A stretch of 64,000 nt of DNA from Edaphobacter modestus (GTDB lineage: Bacteria > Acidobacteriota > Terriglobia > Terriglobales > Acidobacteriaceae), in assembly GCF_004217555.1 (NCBI RefSeq), contig NZ_SHKW01000001.1, positions 3,410,001-3,474,000 of the forward strand, read 5' to 3'. The translations under genes and the position numbers were made by a program. Under the pieces are notes generated by a model. That model saw nothing but the letters and a program-made list of their open reading frames with translations. It ran no database searches and was not told where the DNA came from. This document shows, in pieces, positions 16,903 through 25,067 of this stretch; position 1 is the first letter of the stretch, and every line of letters begins with the position of its first letter.

Positions 16903-17844
16903 TTAAGCGGTTACCGGCTGCAGACCCGCCGGAACCCTGTGGGCTTCGGGTTCCGCCACCTCGTCGTACCCGTAAACCAGCTCCCACGAGGACCGGTCCC
17001 GCAGCATCCGCTGCACCAGCGCCGTATGCATCGCATGGCCCGCGCGCTCCGCAACCACCCTGCCCTCAATCCTTCGACCCGCCAGCGCCAGGTCCCCGAT
17101 CAGGTCCAGCACCTTGTGCCGCACAAACTCATCGGGAAACCGAAGCGGGCCATTCTCCACGCCCTTGCGAGAGAGAATGATGGCGCTCTCGTCCGAAACC
17201 CCGCGGATCAGCCCCATGTTCCGCAGCATCGCTTCGTCTTCCTTAAATCCGAAGGTCCTCGCAGGGGAGATCAGCTTTACATAATCTCCCGTCGCCAGGT
17301 CCACCCGCAGCGTCTCGTACCCAATCGGCTCCGGAAAGTCGATCGTGTAATCGATCGCATACCCCTTCCCCGGATAGACTCCGATGAACTTCGCGCCGTC
17401 GCACACTTCCACGGGCTTCAGCACCCGCATATACTCACGCTTGCGCCGCTGCTGTTTCAGCCCCGTCTCCTCGAAGGCCCGGATATACGGTAGCGAACTG
17501 CCATCGAGAATGGGAACCTCAAGATTGTTGATCTCCACAATGACGTTATCCACCCCGTAGCCGATCAGCGCCGACAGCAGGTGCTCTGTCGTCGAGATCA
17601 GCACACTGCCCCGCATCAGGCTCGTGGCATAGCTCACCTTGGCGACATTTCTTCCCGTCGCCGCAATCTCAAAGTTGTCGAGATCTGTCCTTCGAAAGAC
17701 GATGCCGGAGCCGGCCGGGGCTGGAACCAGCCGCATAGAAACCGGTGCCCCGCTGTGAAGCCCCACTCCACAGAACTCAATTCCCGACCTTATCGTTCGC
17801 TCAAAATGGGGGTCCGATGCCAACAAACAGCTTCTCCGGTACAA
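16903..17844 (-). CDS. lpxC: UDP-3-O-acyl-N-acetylglucosamine deacetylase
   Basis: Catalyses the first committed step of lipid A synthesis, so the organism makes an LPS-type outer membrane. The protein has about 313 residues. Family motifs are GVGLHSG near residue 28, the zinc His in STTEHLLSALIGYG, and HKVLDLIGDLALAGRRIEG with the second His and Asp ligands. The catalytic base lies in the first domain, and the final His is in the AGHAMHTALV segment. No ATG is available at the N-terminus. TTG at 17844 is used here, while TTG at 17823, preceded by GGAGAAG, would give a start closer to many homologs. folK follows in the same operon. Confidence 0.96.
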   Translation of the reverse strand: MYRRSCLLASDPHFERTIRSGIEFCGVGLHSGAPVSMRLVPAPAGSGIVFRRTDLDNFEIAATGRNVAKVSYATSLMRGSVLISTTEHLLSALIGYGVDNVIVEINNLEVPILDGSSLPYIRAFEETGLKQQRRKREYMRVLKPVEVCDGAKFIGVYPGKGYAIDYTIDFPEPIGYETLRVDLATGDYVKLISPARTFGFKEDEAMLRNMGLIRGVSDESAIILSRKGVENGPLRFPDEFVRHKVLDLIGDLALAGRRIEGRVVAERAGHAMHTALVQRMLRDRSSWELVYGYDEVAEPEAHRVPAGLQPVTA

Positions 17845-17963
17845 TCCGCTAATTAGATTACAGTGGGGTCAATGCAAATTTGTGTGGCAAAAAAGACACA
17901 CTTCTGCCGCATTCCTGCGATACGCACCCCCCGCATAAATCACATAACGTCAGAGACATAGAG

Positions 17964-19133
17964 ATGATCCCCCAGGACCTGCTCCTTCGCACCCAGACGA
18001 AACTACCTTGGTTCCTCCAGCACCTTCGCCAGCTCGTCCGGGTGGAAAGCCCAAGTGAAGACCCAGCCGCAGTTAACGCCGCCCAGCAGCTCGTCGCAGA
18101 CTGGGCCACCGCCCTCGGCGGCCGGGTCAAACGCCATCGCCAGAAGAACTTCGGCGATGTCTACGAGCTTCCCTTCGGGGCAGGCTCGTCAAAGTCCGCC
18201 GCCCGTTCCGGCCAGAAGCCCATCCTCATCCTCGGCCACCTCGATACGGTCTGGCCCCACGGCACCCTGAAGTCCATGCCCTGGCAGGAGCACGCGGGCA
18301 AGATCTCCGGCCCCGGCGTCCTCGATATGAAGGCCGGCGTCGTCATGGCGCTCACAGCTATCTCCGTCCTTCGCGAGCTCAATCTCCTCCGTCCGGTCAC
18401 CCTGCTTCTCGTCTCCGAGGAGGAGATCGGCAGCCCCGTCTCGCGCCCCATCACGGAAAAACTCGCAAAAGAATCCTCGGCGGTCTTCGTCCTCGAGCCT
18501 GCCCAGGGCCTCGCCCTCAAGACCGCCCGCAAAGGCGTAGGCCACTATGAGGTTCACGTCACCGGCGTTGCCGCGCACTCCGGTGTCGATTTCGAACGGG
18601 GCCACTCCGCAGTCCTCGAACTGGCCCGCCAGATCGAGCGCATCTCCGGCTTCACCGACCTCTCCCGCGGCCTTACCGTAAACTGCGGCGTCATCGCCGG
18701 TGGAACCCGGTCCAACGTCATCGCCGCCTCCGCCCACGCCGAGGTCGACGTCCGCATCGCCCGGGCCAGCGACGCCGCCCGCGTCGAGCGGCTCTTCCAC
18801 CGCCTCAAGCCCATCGATCCCGCCTGCAGGCTCACCATCACCGGCGGCATCAACCGCCCGCCCATGGAGCGCAAGGCAGGAACCATCGCCCTCTTCAAGC
18901 AAGCCAGAAAGCTCGCCGCGGAACTAGGCTTCGATCTGGACGAGGCCTCCACCGGAGGAGGCTCCGACGGCAACTTCACCGCCGCCCTCGGCGTCCCCAC
19001 CCTCGACGGCATGGGAGCCATCGGAGCCGGAGCCCATGCCGCCCACGAGCACATTCTCGCCGAGCACATCGTCCCCCGCACCGCCCTGCTCGCGGCCATG
19101 CTCGCGACCGTCCGTGACCTACTCAAGGAGTAG
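17964..19133 (+). CDS. M20 family metallopeptidase (glutamate carboxypeptidase-like)
   Basis: A 389-residue di-zinc peptidase related to carboxypeptidase G2. The start is the ATG at 17964; the longer frame to 17880 adds an unlikely Cys/His-rich leader. Motifs in order are ILGHLDTVWPHG (first zinc His and Asp), SGPGVLDMKAGVVMAL (bridging Asp), LLVSEEEIGS (catalytic Glu pair) and the C-terminal GAIGAGAHAAHEH with the last zinc His. A dimerisation domain lies between. No signal peptide is obvious, so it is probably cytoplasmic and hydrolyses C-terminal glutamate or N-acyl amino acids. It is divergent from lpxC with about 120 bp between the start codons. Confidence 0.93.
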   Translation: MIPQDLLLRTQTKLPWFLQHLRQLVRVESPSEDPAAVNAAQQLVADWATALGGRVKRHRQKNFGDVYELPFGAGSSKSAARSGQKPILILGHLDTVWPHGTLKSMPWQEHAGKISGPGVLDMKAGVVMALTAISVLRELNLLRPVTLLLVSEEEIGSPVSRPITEKLAKESSAVFVLEPAQGLALKTARKGVGHYEVHVTGVAAHSGVDFERGHSAVLELARQIERISGFTDLSRGLTVNCGVIAGGTRSNVIAASAHAEVDVRIARASDAARVERLFHRLKPIDPACRLTITGGINRPPMERKAGTIALFKQARKLAAELGFDLDEASTGGGSDGNFTAALGVPTLDGMGAIGAGAHAAHEHILAEHIVPRTALLAAMLATVRDLLKE

Positions 19134-19240
19134 CGACCCCAGACCCTCCTGCATGTAGTTCGCGCTGTCGCCGCCCGTCACATCGTAGGTTGACATTCCG
19201 CCGGACAGCGGCCTCACAGGAGACGATCCAGGGACCGAGG

Positions 19241-19594
19241 CTATGACTCGTCGTCGATGCGATCGCCGTGGCTCGGCGGCTGGCTGGTAACGACGATGCG
19301 CACGCTACCCGCGCTCCTGTTCATCGCCTGGTGCGCCTGTCCGGGAGCGATCTCGATGCCCTCGCCTGCACGCAGCGTGAAGTCATGATGCTCGATCTCC
19401 ATCGTTAACTCGCCTTCCAGCACGAGGAAGAACTGCCGCGCATGCACGTGGTGGTGGCGTGTCTCGCTGGTGCCGGGCGGCATCCGCTCTTCAATGATGT
19501 TCAACTCCGGCGTGCGAACGAGGTACCACCCGTCGCAGTGGGTCCCCCATGTGTAGTGTTCGGCGTTCGCGGTAGAGATCACTTTGGCTGGCAT
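19241..19594 (-). CDS. Cupin domain protein
   Basis: A 117-residue single-domain beta-barrel protein. The start is the ATG at 19594, directly after a GGAGGAAG ribosome site; the longer frame begins with a Lys/Arg leader without support. Cupin motif 1 is visible as ETRHHHVHARQFFLVLEGEL, with three His and a Glu-equivalent position. Motif 2 is APGQAHQAMN with the final His. It probably binds a divalent metal. It lies 45 bp downstream of the acyl-CoA carboxylase gene on the same strand, so it may be co-transcribed. The substrate is unknown. Confidence 0.85.
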   Translation of the reverse strand: MPAKVISTANAEHYTWGTHCDGWYLVRTPELNIIEERMPPGTSETRHHHVHARQFFLVLEGELTMEIEHHDFTLRAGEGIEIAPGQAHQAMNRSAGSVRIVVTSQPPSHGDRIDDES

Positions 19595-19639
19595 CTTCCT
19601 CCGATGCTGGAAGCGATCCTTGCGATGCAGCAATTGGAG

Positions 19640-21292
19640 TTACAGCGGAATATTCCCATGCTTCTTGGGCGGATTCTTCTCCCGCTTGGTCGCCAGCATA
19701 TCAAGCGCCGTGTTCAGCCTGCGCCGCGTCTCGCTGGGTCGAATCACGGCATCCACATAGCCGCGCTCCGCCGCAACATACGGGTTCGCAAACCGCTCCC
19801 GAAACTCCTCGACCTTCTCGTTGCGCGCCTCGGCCAGCACCTCGAGCTTCTGTTCCTCCGACAGCGAAACACCCTGCGGCATCACCGCCTGCGCCCGCCG
19901 CACCACGGCGTCCAGCTCGCGCTTATAGACGATGTTCACCGCGCCCTCCGGCCCCATCACCGCAATCTCCGCCGTAGGCCACGCAAGGTTCACATCCGTT
20001 CGCAGATTCTTCGAGCTCATCACGCAATACGCCCCGCCGTAGGCCTTGCGTGTGATCACCGTCAGCTTCGGCACCGTCGCCTCCGCAAACGCATACAGCA
20101 GCTTCGCGCCATGGCGAATAATGCCGCCATGCTCCTGCCGGGTTCCCGGCATAAAGCCCGGAACATCCTCAAACGTAATCAGAGGAATGTTGAAGGCGTC
20201 GCAGAAGCGCACGAACCGTGCCCCCTTCACCGAGGCATCGATATCGAGCACACCCGCAAGCACAGCCGGCTGGTTCGCGACTACGCCGACCGGCCTTCCA
20301 TGCATGCGCGCGAACCCCACCACCAGGTTGCGCGCAAAATGCTCCTGTACCTGGAACAAATACCCCTCGTCCACGATGCGCGCGATCACATCCACCATGT
20401 CGTACGGCTGATTGCTCTCTTCCGGAATGATCGTGTCGAGCGCCGCATCCGCGCGAGCCGGATCGTCGCTCGTCGCACGGCGCGGAGGATCGTCGAGATT
20501 GTTCGACGGCATGAACCCGACCAGCTCGCGAATCATCGCCAGGCACTCACGATCGTCATGCGCCATGAAGTGCGCGACGCCCGAGATCTCGTTATGCGTG
20601 TGCGCTCCGCCCAGCGCATCCTTCGTCACATCCTCGTGCAGCACCGTCTTGATCACATCCGGCCCGGTCACGAACATGTAGCTGGTCTTCTCCGTCATCA
20701 GCGTGAAGTCCGTAATCGCCGGCGAGTACACCGCACCCCCAGCGCACGGCCCCAGGATCGCCGAGATCTGCGGTACCACGCCGCTCGCCAGAGTGTTGCG
20801 CAGAAAGATATCCGTGTAACCCGCAAGCGAGAGCACCCCCTCCTGGATGCGCGCGCCCCCCGAATCGTTCAGCCCGATCACCGGCGCGCCCACCTTCATC
20901 GCCATGTCCATGATCTTCACGATCTTGGCCGCATTCGTCTCCGACAGCGACCCGCCGAAGACCGTAAAGTCCTGCGCGAACACAAACACCACGCGGCCAT
21001 CGATGCGCCCATGCCCAGTGATGAACCCATCGCCCGGAACCCGCTGCGCATCCATCCCGAAGTCCGTCGCGCGATGGGTCACAAACTTGTCCGTCTCTTC
21101 GAACGTTCCCTCGTCCAGCAGCAGGTCGACACGTTCGCGGGCGGAGAGCTTGCCCGCCTTTGTCTCTCGCGTCCGTCGCTCAAGACCGCCGCCTTCTTCC
21201 GCAATCGCATGCCGCGCCGCCAGCTCGGCCAGACGCACCTGCTGCGCCGTCGGTTTCCTCTTCGATGTCATCGCTTGTTCCGCTGCCGCCAT
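19640..21292 (-). CDS. Acyl-CoA carboxylase carboxyltransferase (beta) subunit, propionyl-CoA carboxylase-like
   Basis: About 550 residues of the biotin-dependent carboxyltransferase that moves CO2 from carboxybiotin to an acyl-CoA. The frame stays open to 22615, but the upstream 441 codons are antisense to the DNA polymerase gene and are rejected. The start is ATG 21292 ([13 protein letters not shown]) or ATG 21271. Family signatures are [51 protein letters not shown] and the C-terminal KKHGNIPL. In the acyl-selecting motif GGAYxVMSSK the variable residue is Cys, where propionyl-CoA enzymes have Asp. The biotin carboxylase and carrier subunits are not in the window. Substrate choice between acetyl-, propionyl- or another acyl-CoA is therefore open. 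Confidence 0.92.
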   Translation of the reverse strand: MAAAEQAMTSKRKPTAQQVRLAELAARHAIAEEGGGLERRTRETKAGKLSARERVDLLLDEGTFEETDKFVTHRATDFGMDAQRVPGDGFITGHGRIDGRVVFVFAQDFTVFGGSLSETNAAKIVKIMDMAMKVGAPVIGLNDSGGARIQEGVLSLAGYTDIFLRNTLASGVVPQISAILGPCAGGAVYSPAITDFTLMTEKTSYMFVTGPDVIKTVLHEDVTKDALGGAHTHNEISGVAHFMAHDDRECLAMIRELVGFMPSNNLDDPPRRATSDDPARADAALDTIIPEESNQPYDMVDVIARIVDEGYLFQVQEHFARNLVVGFARMHGRPVGVVANQPAVLAGVLDIDASVKGARFVRFCDAFNIPLITFEDVPGFMPGTRQEHGGIIRHGAKLLYAFAEATVPKLTVITRKAYGGAYCVMSSKNLRTDVNLAWPTAEIAVMGPEGAVNIVYKRELDAVVRRAQAVMPQGVSLSEEQKLEVLAEARNEKVEEFRERFANPYVAAERGYVDAVIRPSETRRRLNTALDMLATKREKNPPKKHGNIPL

Positions 21293-21385
21293 AGGCTGCG
21301 ATTTTAGCAGCGCATCAGAAACCTCCGTTTCCGGTTGCAGCGAAGATACAGCGAATATAATCTGGCAGCAGCAAGTTCCAAGCCG

Positions 21386-22705
21386 ATGGCCACCCCCCTC
21401 AATCCCGACCGCTTCGGCTTCCTGCACATCGACCTCAACTCCTTCTTCGCCTCGGTCGAGCAGCAGCTGCACCCCGAATATCGCGGCAAGCCGCTCGCCG
21501 TCGTCCCCACCATGGCCGACACCACCTGCTGCATCGCCGCCAGCTACGAGGCGAAAGCCTTCAAGGTCAAGACCGGCACGCAGGTGGGCGAGGCAAAAAA
21601 GATGTGCCCAGGCATCATCCTCATCGAAGGCAACCACACCGAGTACGCCAAATACTCCAAGGCCATCGCCGAGGCCGTCGAGCTCTGCTGCCCCGTCGCG
21701 CACACGCCCTCCATCGACGAGATGGTCTGCCAGCTCATGGGCCGCGAGCAGGAGCCGCCCCGCGCCCGCAAGATCGCACTCGAAATCAAGCAGTCCATCT
21801 ACAAGAACGTCGGCGTCGCCCTGCGCTGCTCCATCGGCATGGCCCCCAACCGCTACCTCGCCAAGATCGCCAGCGACATGCAGAAGCCCGACGGCCTCAT
21901 CGGGCTTCTCCCGTCGCAACTGCCAAGGGCAATTGCTCATCTGGAACTGCGCGACCTTCCCGGCGTAGGCGCGCGCACCGAAGTCCGCCTCAACGCCAGG
22001 GGCATCACCACCATGGAGCAGCTCCTCGCGCTCGACCGCAACGGCATGCACAAGCTGTGGGACAGCGTCTGGGGCGACCGCCTCTACCACTGGCTGCGCG
22101 GCGCCGATACCGGCGACGACGGCGCGCCTGTCGCGAGCGAGGTGCAGAAGTCCCTCGGCCACTCTCACGTCATGGCCCCCGAGTTCCGCAACGAAGAGGG
22201 CGCCTGGGCCATCGCCAACAAGCTGCTGCACAAGGCCGCGATGCGCCTGCGCATGGAGAAGTTCTACACCGGCTCCATGTCCGTCACCATCCGCTACCAG
22301 CTCACCAAAGAGCAGGCCGAGCGCATCAAGTCCAAACGTCACTTCAGCGGAATCAAGCAATCCGGCTGGGGCATGGAGGCACGCTTCCAACAGTGCCAGG
22401 ACACCCTCACCCTTCTCGGCGCGCTGCGCGGCATGTGGGCGCGGCGTCCGCAGGGCGAGGAGTTTCGCCGCCCCTTCTTCGTCGGCATCACCCTGCGCGA
22501 CCTCATCCCGGAAGACGAGCACCAAGAAGACCTCTTCGGCGATCCCGACAATCGCACCCAGCTCTCCGCCACCATGGACAAGCTCAACCTCAAGTACGGC
22601 CACACGACGCTGCACTTCGCCGGAATGCTGCCCGCACGCGAGAGCGCACCCACACGCATCGCCTTCACCCAGATCCCCGTGCAGTATGGCGTCGACTACA
22701 TGTAA
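21386..22705 (+). CDS. dinB: Y-family DNA polymerase (Pol IV / ImpB-type translesion polymerase)
   Basis: A 439-residue translesion polymerase. The ATG at 21386 is chosen over the longer frame from 21335. A TATAAT about 30 bp upstream of it is a plausible -10 box. The palm motifs are [16 protein letters not shown] (Asp near residue 16) and [13 protein letters not shown] HTPSIDEMV (Asp111-Glu112), where classical DinB has SIDEAYLD. The two catalytic acidic residues are kept, but the residues after them differ. Helix-hairpin-helix segment: [20 protein letters not shown] little-finger domain follows, with extra C-terminal residues. The protein may belong to a DinB-like subgroup distinct from E. 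coli Pol IV. It is divergent from the carboxylase gene with about 90 bp between the starts. Confidence 0.87.
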   Translation: MATPLNPDRFGFLHIDLNSFFASVEQQLHPEYRGKPLAVVPTMADTTCCIAASYEAKAFKVKTGTQVGEAKKMCPGIILIEGNHTEYAKYSKAIAEAVELCCPVAHTPSIDEMVCQLMGREQEPPRARKIALEIKQSIYKNVGVALRCSIGMAPNRYLAKIASDMQKPDGLIGLLPSQLPRAIAHLELRDLPGVGARTEVRLNARGITTMEQLLALDRNGMHKLWDSVWGDRLYHWLRGADTGDDGAPVASEVQKSLGHSHVMAPEFRNEEGAWAIANKLLHKAAMRLRMEKFYTGSMSVTIRYQLTKEQAERIKSKRHFSGIKQSGWGMEARFQQCQDTLTLLGALRGMWARRPQGEEFRRPFFVGITLRDLIPEDEHQEDLFGDPDNRTQLSATMDKLNLKYGHTTLHFAGMLPARESAPTRIAFTQIPVQYGVDYM

Positions 22706-22847
22706 GGCTTCGCATCCGGATGAAATGATGGAAATGCTTCGCCTGCCAGATGCAATGAATTACTTCCCTGCCCTGCGGCAGCAACAATCGCTGTGATCGT
22801 CTGCGGCAAACGATCCGCATCATCGTCTGCGACAGAAAACAATCGGT

Positions 22848-22890
22848 GTCATCCTGAGCGAAGCGCAGCGGAGTCGAAGGATCTGCGGTT
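22848..22890. repeat. Dispersed 'CCTGAGCGAAGCG...GTCGAAGGATCT' type repeat
   Basis: The element starts GTCATCCTGAGCGAAGCGCA and ends GTCGAAGGATCTGCGG. This sequence type is common between genes in many bacterial genomes. A shorter relative lies at 24914-24940. Confidence 0.65.
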
Positions 22891-22941
22891 TCGCATAGGG
22901 GCGCGCCCCTGCGATTCCCCATCATCCTCCCCCACAACAGG

Positions 22942-23005
22942 GCGCCCCATTCATGGCGCAGCATCATCGCGACATGAGTGGGGCATTCGAGCGAAGCTCG
23001 AACCG
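22942..23005. repeat. Dispersed double-hairpin element, copy 2 (full length)
   Basis: Hairpin A has arms GCCCCATTCATG and CATGAGTGGGGC around a loop of about 17 bases. Hairpin B, TTCGAGCgaaGCTCGAA, follows at once and ends in CC. It lies between dinB and gluQ. Confidence 0.8.
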
Positions 23006-23072
23006 CCTCGCCTAAGGCCACGCATCCTCCGCATCAAAAACCACCCGACACAAAGCGGCTCACCTGCTGAGG

Positions 23073-23084
23073 TACGCTTTTCCT
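23073..23084 (+). promoter_or_regulatory. -10 box placed for a leaderless gluQ transcript
   Basis: TACGCT at 23073-23078 is followed by exactly six bases and then GTG at 23085. There is no Shine-Dalgarno sequence. Confidence 0.4.
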
Positions 23085-23924
23085 GTGAGCAGCGCAAACT
23101 ACATCGGCCGCCTCGCCCCTAGCCCCACGGGCCTCCTCCATCTCGGCCACGCAGCCACCTTCTGGACCGCCTACCAGCGCGCCCTCGAACATCACGGCAC
23201 ACTCCTCCTCCGCAACGAAGACCTCGACCCTCATCGCTCCAAACCCGAGTACGTCGACGCCATGATCGAAGATCTCGCCTGGCTCGGCATCGAATGGACC
23301 CCGCCCATCCTCGTCCAGTCCCAGCGCCTTGCGCTCTATCGCGAAGCCTTCGCCCGGCTGCTCGCCTCCGGCTTCGCCTATCCCTGCACCTGCAGCCGCC
23401 GCGACCTCGCACAGATGGTTCAGGCACCCCACGAGGAAGCAGACGACGAGCCCGTCTACAACGGCCACTGCCGCCCGCTCGTTGAAGCCTCCTCCACCGT
23501 CATCGAGCCCGGCGTCAACTATCGCTTCCGTGTCCCCGATGGCGAGACCATTCGCTTCACCGATCGCAACCTCGGCCCACAGAACTTCATCGCCGGCCTC
23601 GACGTCGGGGACTTCCTCATCTGGCGCAAGGACGGCCTCCCCAGCTATCAGCTCGCATGTGTCGTCGACGACGACAGTTCGCGCATCACCGAAGTCGTTC
23701 GCGGAGCCGACCTGCTCAAGTCCACCGCACGGCAGATCCTCCTGCAGCGCGCGCTCAACATGCAATCGCCTGCACACTTCCACACCCATCTCCTGCGCGA
23801 CGACCGCGGTGTGCGGCTCGCGAAACGTTACGACGCATTGGCCATCCGTTCTCTACGCCAGCAGGGACTTACGGCTGCCGAAGTCCTGCAACTGGCCGCC
23901 CGCTCGCTGCTGCAGTACGAATAG
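23085..23924 (+). CDS. gluQ: Glutamyl-Q tRNA(Asp) synthetase
   Basis: A truncated GluRS-like enzyme of 279 residues that attaches glutamate to queuosine in tRNA(Asp). It has the class I catalytic core but no anticodon-binding domain. HIGH-like motif: HLGH at residues 19-22 after GRLAPSPTG. The zinc site is C101, C103, Y125 and C129 (YPCTCSRRD, then YNGHC), the ligand set known for GluQ-RS. A KMSKS-like RLAKRYDAL loop is near the C-terminus. The start is GTG at 23085. Its presence with tgt implies that tRNA queuosine is made and further glutamylated. Confidence 0.95.
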   Translation: MSSANYIGRLAPSPTGLLHLGHAATFWTAYQRALEHHGTLLLRNEDLDPHRSKPEYVDAMIEDLAWLGIEWTPPILVQSQRLALYREAFARLLASGFAYPCTCSRRDLAQMVQAPHEEADDEPVYNGHCRPLVEASSTVIEPGVNYRFRVPDGETIRFTDRNLGPQNFIAGLDVGDFLIWRKDGLPSYQLACVVDDDSSRITEVVRGADLLKSTARQILLQRALNMQSPAHFHTHLLRDDRGVRLAKRYDALAIRSLRQQGLTAAEVLQLAARSLLQYE

Positions 23925-24032
23925 CTCCTCGCTTGCGCAATCTCTCACGGCCAGATTCATCCACCTGCTCACCTCGAGAGAAAGACACATGCACCCTCTT
24001 CTGCATCCCACTTCGTATTGGAGCGTGCACGC

Positions 24033-24668
24033 ATGACAAACCCAGGAACCCTTCGGCTGACGTGGGCGGCAACTGCGCTGGCCGCAGCCCTTGCCCTCAC
24101 CAGCGGATGCAACAAGCATGTCGACAACACCATGCACTTTACCGACGCCATCAATACCTACTACGCCGCCCATCCCGTCTGCCTCTGGGAGACCTCCGTC
24201 AAGTTTCCGGTACAGGCCGACACATCGGATGCGAGCAAGACCTCCGGCTACGACGCTCTCGTCGATCAGGGGCTCCTCGCGCGCACTACGGCCGAAAAAA
24301 AAGTGATGATCGTCGCCAGCAAGCAGGTCACCAACTATGACATCTCCGAGAAGGGCCGTGGAACCTGGGTCGCCGATGTGGATCAGCCCGGCTTCGGCAA
24401 CTTCTGCTATGGCCGTCGCAAGGTAACAGGCATCGACAGCTCTACGCCCACCACCGCCGAGCGCGGGGCCACCACCCAGGTTATGTACCACTACACCATC
24501 GTTGATCCCCCTGCCTGGGCCACCGCAGAAGAGACCAAAAACGCCTTTCCCCAGATTCGCGAGAATCTCTCCGGACCTCGTACCGGAAACGCCGTTCTCA
24601 TCGAGACCAATGAAGGCTGGAAGGTCGCGCGAACCGGCCCGGCAATTCGTCCGCCGTCCGGTCAATAG
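24033..24668 (+). CDS. Putative lipoprotein of unknown function
   Basis: A 211-residue protein starting at ATG 24033 (an upstream in-frame TTG at 24018 is less likely). The N-terminus is a lipoprotein signal: a hydrophobic segment TWAATALAAALALTSGC, with the lipobox Cys near residue 28. The mature protein has a mixed alpha/beta composition with no recognised catalytic motif. Segments such as TYYAAHPVCLW and GTWVADVDQPGFGNFCYGRR hold two Cys that could form a disulfide in the periplasm. The gene stands alone after gluQ and is followed by a terminator-like hairpin (24771-24792). No function is assigned. Confidence 0.7.
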   Translation: MTNPGTLRLTWAATALAAALALTSGCNKHVDNTMHFTDAINTYYAAHPVCLWETSVKFPVQADTSDASKTSGYDALVDQGLLARTTAEKKVMIVASKQVTNYDISEKGRGTWVADVDQPGFGNFCYGRRKVTGIDSSTPTTAERGATTQVMYHYTIVDPPAWATAEETKNAFPQIRENLSGPRTGNAVLIETNEGWKVARTGPAIRPPSGQ

Positions 24669-24770
24669 AATCCGGTCAAGCCCCAACAGGGTCTAAACCC
24701 AACAAATCACGCAACATTGAGTTGCCGATCAGTTTTCCCCATTTTGCTACCCTTAAAAACCAGAAGAAAC

Positions 24771-24802
24771 AGCCCCGGATCATTCCGGGGCTTCCCTTTT
24801 TC
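24771..24802 (+). terminator. Terminator-like GC hairpin
   Basis: AGCCCCGGA (24771-24779) pairs with TCCGGGGCT (24784-24792), followed on the plus strand by TCCCTTTTT. It probably ends transcription of the upstream lipoprotein gene and is also part of composite element E1. Confidence 0.7.
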
Positions 24803-24913
24803 TGCGTCCTTGCAACCCAAACGCCCGTCCCGGCAGCGCCCGAGCCGAAAGGACACAACCGTCATGCACGAACCGAAACGAAGCGGCACAAACCCGGATG
24901 AAATGGCACAACC

Positions 24914-24940
24914 GTCATTCTGAGCGAAGCGAAGAATCTC
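24914..24940. repeat. Dispersed 'GTCATTCTGAGCGAAGCG' repeat
   Basis: A 27-base repeat beginning GTCATTCTGAGCGAAGCG and ending AAGAATCTC. It is related to the longer element at 22848. It is followed by an inverted pair GTATTTCG (24942-24949) and CGAAATAC (24974-24981). Confidence 0.6.
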
Positions 24941-25067
24941 AGTATTTCGTTGTTGCGCCACACGACTTCACGACGAAATACGACCAAGCAAGTTCGTTGG
25001 ATTCAATATTTTTACCCATAAAAACCCTTTAACTTACCGCAACATGGAGAGGGGGAGCCCCCGGCCG

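Larger units (their letters stand above)
22706..23084. other. Gene-free, palindrome-dense intergenic region
   Basis: It holds, in order: two copies of ATCGTCTGCG(G/A)CA (22796 and 22822); the widespread repeat beginning GTCATCCTGAGCGAAGCG at 22848 and running to about 22890; a perfect 14-bp palindrome AGGGGCGCGCCCCT (22897-22910); a full double-hairpin element (22942-23005); and the promoter of gluQ. No coding frame is credible. Confidence 0.7.
24669..25067. other. Gene-free region holding composite intergenic element E1
   Basis: It contains a GTCAAGCCCCAA start (24675), a TGCCGATCAG...TGCTACCCTTAAAAA block (24723-24760), a GC hairpin, an inserted repeat-rich part with the GTCATTCTGAGCGAAGCG repeat, and a TCAATATTTTTACCC tail (about 24999) running to the stop of the S9 peptidase. 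No coding frame is credible. Confidence 0.6.

Noticed and set aside
21293-22615. Apparent 991-residue minus-strand protein formed by the carboxylase gene plus a long upstream extension
   Set aside because: The extra 441 codons are the antisense of the DNA polymerase gene. The family's N-terminus fits the ATG at 21292.
22848-22890. Insertion sequence end
   Set aside because: No transposase frame is within reach, and the sequence matches a common non-coding dispersed repeat type.
24771-24802. Riboswitch in front of a downstream gene
   Set aside because: The nearest downstream gene is on the opposite strand; a simple hairpin plus U-tract explains it as a terminator.
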